Origin: Anaerolineales bacterium UBA4826 | Lineage (GTDB): Bacteria > Chloroflexota > Anaerolineae > UBA4142 | Reading direction: 5' to 3' | Assembly (NCBI GenBank): GCA_002400365.1 | Contig: DHFK01000229.1 | Span: forward strand, 56,890 to 64,740 | DNA: 7,851 bases | Part shown: in pieces, positions 6,020-7,851 of the stretch | How the letters are laid out: each line of letters opens with the position of its first letter | Numbering within the stretch: position 1 is the first letter of the stretch | Translations under genes and position numbers: made by a program | The notes under the pieces: model-generated | Database searches by the model: none | Told to the model about the DNA's origin: nothing | What the model saw: the letters and a program-made list of their open reading frames with translations, nothing else

Positions 6020-6502
6020 ATGCTAAAAGAACTCGAACTGATTGTAAACCACTTGAACGAGACGCACGCGATATTGGCGCGCGCGCTCGACGCGCTGACC
6101 GAAGAACAAGCCGCGCGGACGATGGTTATGCCCGAGTGGTCGGTCAAGGACATCGGCGCGCATCTCGCGGGCGCGGAACGCGGCATGTTACGCATGGCGC
6201 AGCGGATGGCAAATGGGGAAAACCCGCGCTTGCCCAAAGACTATAGCAACGACGAGTACAACCGCCGCCAGGTCGCCAAGCGCAAGGAGCAGTCGCTCGC
6301 GCAGATTCGCGCCGAACTGGACGCTTCGCGCGCCGAGTTACTGGCGTTCATGGAATCTCTCACCGCCGATAAACTCGCGCTGCCGGGCGAGCATCCGGTG
6401 CTTGGCGATACCACTGTCAAGGATGTTCTCGATGTGATCGCCACGCACGAAGCATTGCACGGCGGCGAGATCGCCGAGAGAATCCGCGAACTGGAAAAGT
6501 AA
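6020..6502 (+). CDS. DinB-fold protein (DinB/YfiT-like, putative metal-dependent enzyme)
   Basis: This 160-residue cytoplasmic four-helix-bundle protein belongs to the DinB / mycothiol-dependent maleylpyruvate isomerase N-terminal superfamily. The expected three-histidine metal site is present: His48 in the IGAHLAGAERG helix and His143 and His147 in THEALHGGEI near the C-terminus. The helix 2 segment MPEWSVKDIGAHLAG is typical of the superfamily. Members include thiol transferases and damage-induced proteins with unknown substrates, and nothing here shows the reaction. It starts 16 bp after nuoH with AAAGG (6009-6013) upstream, and its TAA abuts the nuoJ ATG with no gap, so its translation is probably coupled to nuoJ. 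It occupies the place usually held by nuoI, but it has no cysteine at all, so it cannot be a ferredoxin-like NuoI. Confidence 0.82.
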   Translation: MLKELELIVNHLNETHAILARALDALTEEQAARTMVMPEWSVKDIGAHLAGAERGMLRMAQRMANGENPRLPKDYSNDEYNRRQVAKRKEQSLAQIRAELDASRAELLAFMESLTADKLALPGEHPVLGDTTVKDVLDVIATHEALHGGEIAERIRELEK

Positions 6503-7015
6503 ATGGATCTCATCGTCTTTTATCTCTTTGCTACTTTGGCGGTCATCGCCGCGCTGGGTGTGGTCGCGCTGCGAAATCCGGTTCATGCCGCGCTGTGCCT
6601 CGCCGTCGTGTTCATTTCACTCGCGGCATTGTACGTCTTGCTCAGCGCGCCGTTCGTCGCCGCCGCGCAAGTGATGATTTACGCCGGCGCGATCCTGATC
6701 TTGTTCGTGTTCGTGATTATGCTGCTCAGCCCGGGCGTTGACCAAGGCGCGGGCGCGCTCAAATGGCAGCGACCGCTTGCCGCGGTCTTTGGTCTCGCGC
6801 TCGCCGTCGAACTGATCCTGGTATTGGCAAGCGCAGTGTTGCCCGCCGCGCGCGGACAGTACACGCCGGAACGACTCGCGCAAATCGGCGACGTGCAGGC
6901 GATCGGCGCATTGTTGTTCACCGATTTTCTGTTGCCATTCGAAATCACGTCGCTCTTGCTGCTCGTCGCGATGGTCGGCGTGATTGTGTTGGCAAAAAAA
7001 CGTGTTAGAAGTTAA
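6503..7015 (+). CDS. nuoJ: NADH-quinone oxidoreductase subunit J
   Basis: NuoJ is a five-helix membrane subunit of complex I; its third helix connects the quinone cavity with the first proton-channel subunits. The 170-residue length is normal. Helices lie at about 3-22, 29-48, 54-76, 90-113 and 145-165. The diagnostic helix 3 segment AAQVMIYAGAILILFVFVIM starts at residue 54, with Tyr60 in the conserved position. ATG 6503 follows the DinB stop directly, without its own Shine-Dalgarno outside that gene, so reinitiation is likely. The last codons (VRS, from 7004) already lie in a heptamer repeat, so the C-terminal tail may have been altered when the repeat arrived. Confidence 0.94.
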   Translation: MDLIVFYLFATLAVIAALGVVALRNPVHAALCLAVVFISLAALYVLLSAPFVAAAQVMIYAGAILILFVFVIMLLSPGVDQGAGALKWQRPLAAVFGLALAVELILVLASAVLPAARGQYTPERLAQIGDVQAIGALLFTDFLLPFEITSLLLLVAMVGVIVLAKKRVRS

Positions 7016-7091
7016 GTTGGAGGTTAGAAGTTGGAAGTCTGATCCCCAGCATCCAACATCTAACCTCCAATTTCCGACCTCCAATCTCCAA
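7004..7091. repeat. Long heptamer hairpin overlapping the nuoJ end and filling the nuoJ-nuoK gap
   Basis: The right arm reads in exact heptamers: CATCCAA, CATCTAA, CCTCCAA, TTTCCGA, CCTCCAA, TCTCCAA (7050-7091). The left arm has the opposite orientation, with units of TTGGAGG and TTAGAAG type (7004-7038). Bases 7017-7037 pair with 7050-7070 at 19 of 21 positions around a 12-base loop, the strongest stem in the window. The repeat covers the nuoJ stop and ends 3 bp before the nuoK ATG, leaving no Shine-Dalgarno for nuoK. Confidence 0.85.
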
Positions 7092-7094
7092 ACC

Positions 7095-7394
7095 ATGACT
7101 GTCAATCACTTTGTCATCCTAAGCGCGCTCCTTTTCGGCATCGGCGCGCTGGGCGTGCTCGTGCGCCGCAATCCGCTTATCATGTTCATGGGCATCGAGT
7201 TGATGTTGAACGCGGTGAACCTGGCGTTCGTCGCGTTCTCGCGTTTCTTGCAGAGTCTCGACGGTCAGGTGTTTGTGTTTCTGGTACTGACCGTCGCCGC
7301 CGCCGAAGTCGCGGTTGGGCTGGCGATCATCGTCGCGCTTTTCCGCACGCGCGCGACGGTGGATGTGGATGAAGTGAGTGGACTAAAGGGGTGA
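7095..7394 (+). CDS. nuoK: NADH-quinone oxidoreductase subunit K
   Basis: NuoK is a three-helix, MrpC-like membrane subunit of complex I that forms part of the proton path between NuoJ and NuoN. At 99 residues it matches the usual length of about 100. Both functional glutamates are present in the membrane helices: Glu35 in GIELMLNAVNL and Glu71 in AAAEVAVGLAI. ATG 7095 gives the standard N-terminus (VNHFVILSALLFGIGALGVL). The frame is open upstream to about 6984, but that extension would translate the repeat and is rejected. No Shine-Dalgarno precedes the start; the 3 bp before it end a CT-rich heptamer tract. Translation may depend on coupling with nuoJ or on the unusual leader. nuoL follows after 17 bp. 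Confidence 0.95.
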   Translation: MTVNHFVILSALLFGIGALGVLVRRNPLIMFMGIELMLNAVNLAFVAFSRFLQSLDGQVFVFLVLTVAAAEVAVGLAIIVALFRTRATVDVDEVSGLKG

Positions 7395-7411
7395 CTTTCT
7401 CCCGTCAATAG

Positions 7412-7851
7412 ATGTTGGATCAAGGAATAGAAATCTTGATTGGCTATCTCTGGCTCGTCCCCGCGCTGCCACTCGCGGGCGCAATAATCAACGCAATTTT
7501 CAGCCGCAAGATGCCGCGCTGGCTCGTTAGCGTGATCGGCGTCGGCTCGGTCGGGCTGTCGTTCATCGTCGCGCTGCTCGCGTTCTTTGCGATGCTGACA
7601 TTGCCCGAACACGACCGCGTCATCAATGTGTCCCTGTATACTTGGATACCTGTATCCAACTTTACGATTGATGTCGCCTTCCTCCTCGATCCGCTCTCCG
7701 CGCTGATGCTCCTCGTCGTCACCGGCGTCGGTTTCCTCATTCACGTCTATTCCATTGGCTATATGGAACACGACGACGGGTACGGACGATTCTTTACGTA
7801 CCTCAACCTCTTTGTCTTTTCGATGCTCATCCTCGTCCTCGGCAACAATTA
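7412..7851 (+). CDS. nuoL: NADH-quinone oxidoreductase subunit L, N-terminal part (cut by window end)
   Basis: NuoL is the large antiporter-like (MrpA-type) subunit at the far end of the membrane arm; full proteins have over 600 residues and only 146 are visible. Helices are seen at about 9-30, 38-63, 95-112 and 126-143. Family motifs are YTWIPVSNF (76-84), LLDPLSALM (91-99), HVYSIGYM (111-118) and FFTYLNLFVFSMLIL (127-141), the entry to the proton-antiporter domain. ATG 7412 directly follows an in-frame TAG and has no clear Shine-Dalgarno. TTG 7436 is an alternative: AAGGA lies 9 bp upstream, and the product would begin IGYLWLVPALPL, closer to the usual NuoL start. No stop occurs before base 7851. 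Confidence 0.93.
   Translation, partial: MLDQGIEILIGYLWLVPALPLAGAIINAIFSRKMPRWLVSVIGVGSVGLSFIVALLAFFAMLTLPEHDRVINVSLYTWIPVSNFTIDVAFLLDPLSALMLLVVTGVGFLIHVYSIGYMEHDDGYGRFFTYLNLFVFSMLILVLGNN
7636..7665. repeat. Palindrome inside nuoL
   Basis: TTGGATAC, two bases, GTATCCAA (7642-7659) is a perfect 8-bp inverted repeat. It extends to 14-bp arms with two mismatches (7636-7649 and 7652-7665). It lies in the coding sequence for the conserved YTWIPVS stretch, so chance plus codon choice can explain it. Confidence 0.5.

Noticed and set aside
1098..7091. CRISPR array
   Set aside because: Repeat units are 7 or 10 bp without unique spacers, and no cas genes are present.
6984..7094. Upstream extension of the nuoK frame by 37 residues
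   Set aside because: It would overlap nuoJ and translate the heptamer hairpin; ATG 7095 gives the standard NuoK N-terminus and length.
1..7851. tRNA, rRNA or riboswitch
   Set aside because: I found no cloverleaf, rRNA-like stretch or known aptamer in the gaps, all of which are under 90 bp and accounted for by repeats or the promoter.

Overview
The window is bacterial, GC-rich (roughly 60% in most genes), and every gene lies on the plus strand. It looks like part of an environmental genome. The gene mix and the many short intergenic repeats make me lean towards Chloroflexota (Anaerolineae-like), but this is an impression from protein style and not a proven assignment.

Left part (1-3517): the 3' part of a thiamine-diphosphate enzyme of the acetolactate synthase type; a small gene of unknown function broken by one in-frame TAA; a 12-helix MFS permease whose start overlaps the stop of that small gene; and a FabG-like short-chain dehydrogenase. 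These are ordinary metabolic genes with no clear shared pathway.

Right part (3533-7851): a good sigma-70-type promoter (TTGACA-17 bp-TATGAT) opens a respiratory complex I (NADH:quinone oxidoreductase) operon. The order is nuoA, GxxExxY gene, nuoE, nuoH, DinB-like gene, nuoJ, nuoK, nuoL (cut by the window end). The canonical A-E-H-J-K-L order is kept, but nuoB, C, D, F, G and I are absent from their usual places. Two unrelated genes sit in the gaps: a PD-(D/E)XK-fold GxxExxY protein between nuoA and nuoE, and a DinB-fold protein where nuoI would usually be. NuoH, J, K, A and L are membrane-arm subunits; NuoE is the lone NADH-module subunit here and needs a NuoF partner from elsewhere.

The most unusual content is between the genes. 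Every spacer longer than about 20 bp, except the promoter region, holds a short-period repeat. Five of these are degenerate tandem heptamers with different unit sequences: ATTTNNG twice, CTCCAA type twice, CGTGNTG once. Three of the five also carry inverted copies that fold into hairpins. The sixth and seventh are arms of 10-bp units in inverted orientation on either side of the GxxExxY gene. All but one begin at, or within about 5 bp after, the preceding stop codon; the exception overlaps the last codons of nuoJ. One heptamer tract is translated as the N-terminus of the MFS permease. The GxxExxY unit, with its repeat arms, lower GC content and strong private ribosome binding site, looks like a mobile cassette inserted into the nuo operon.
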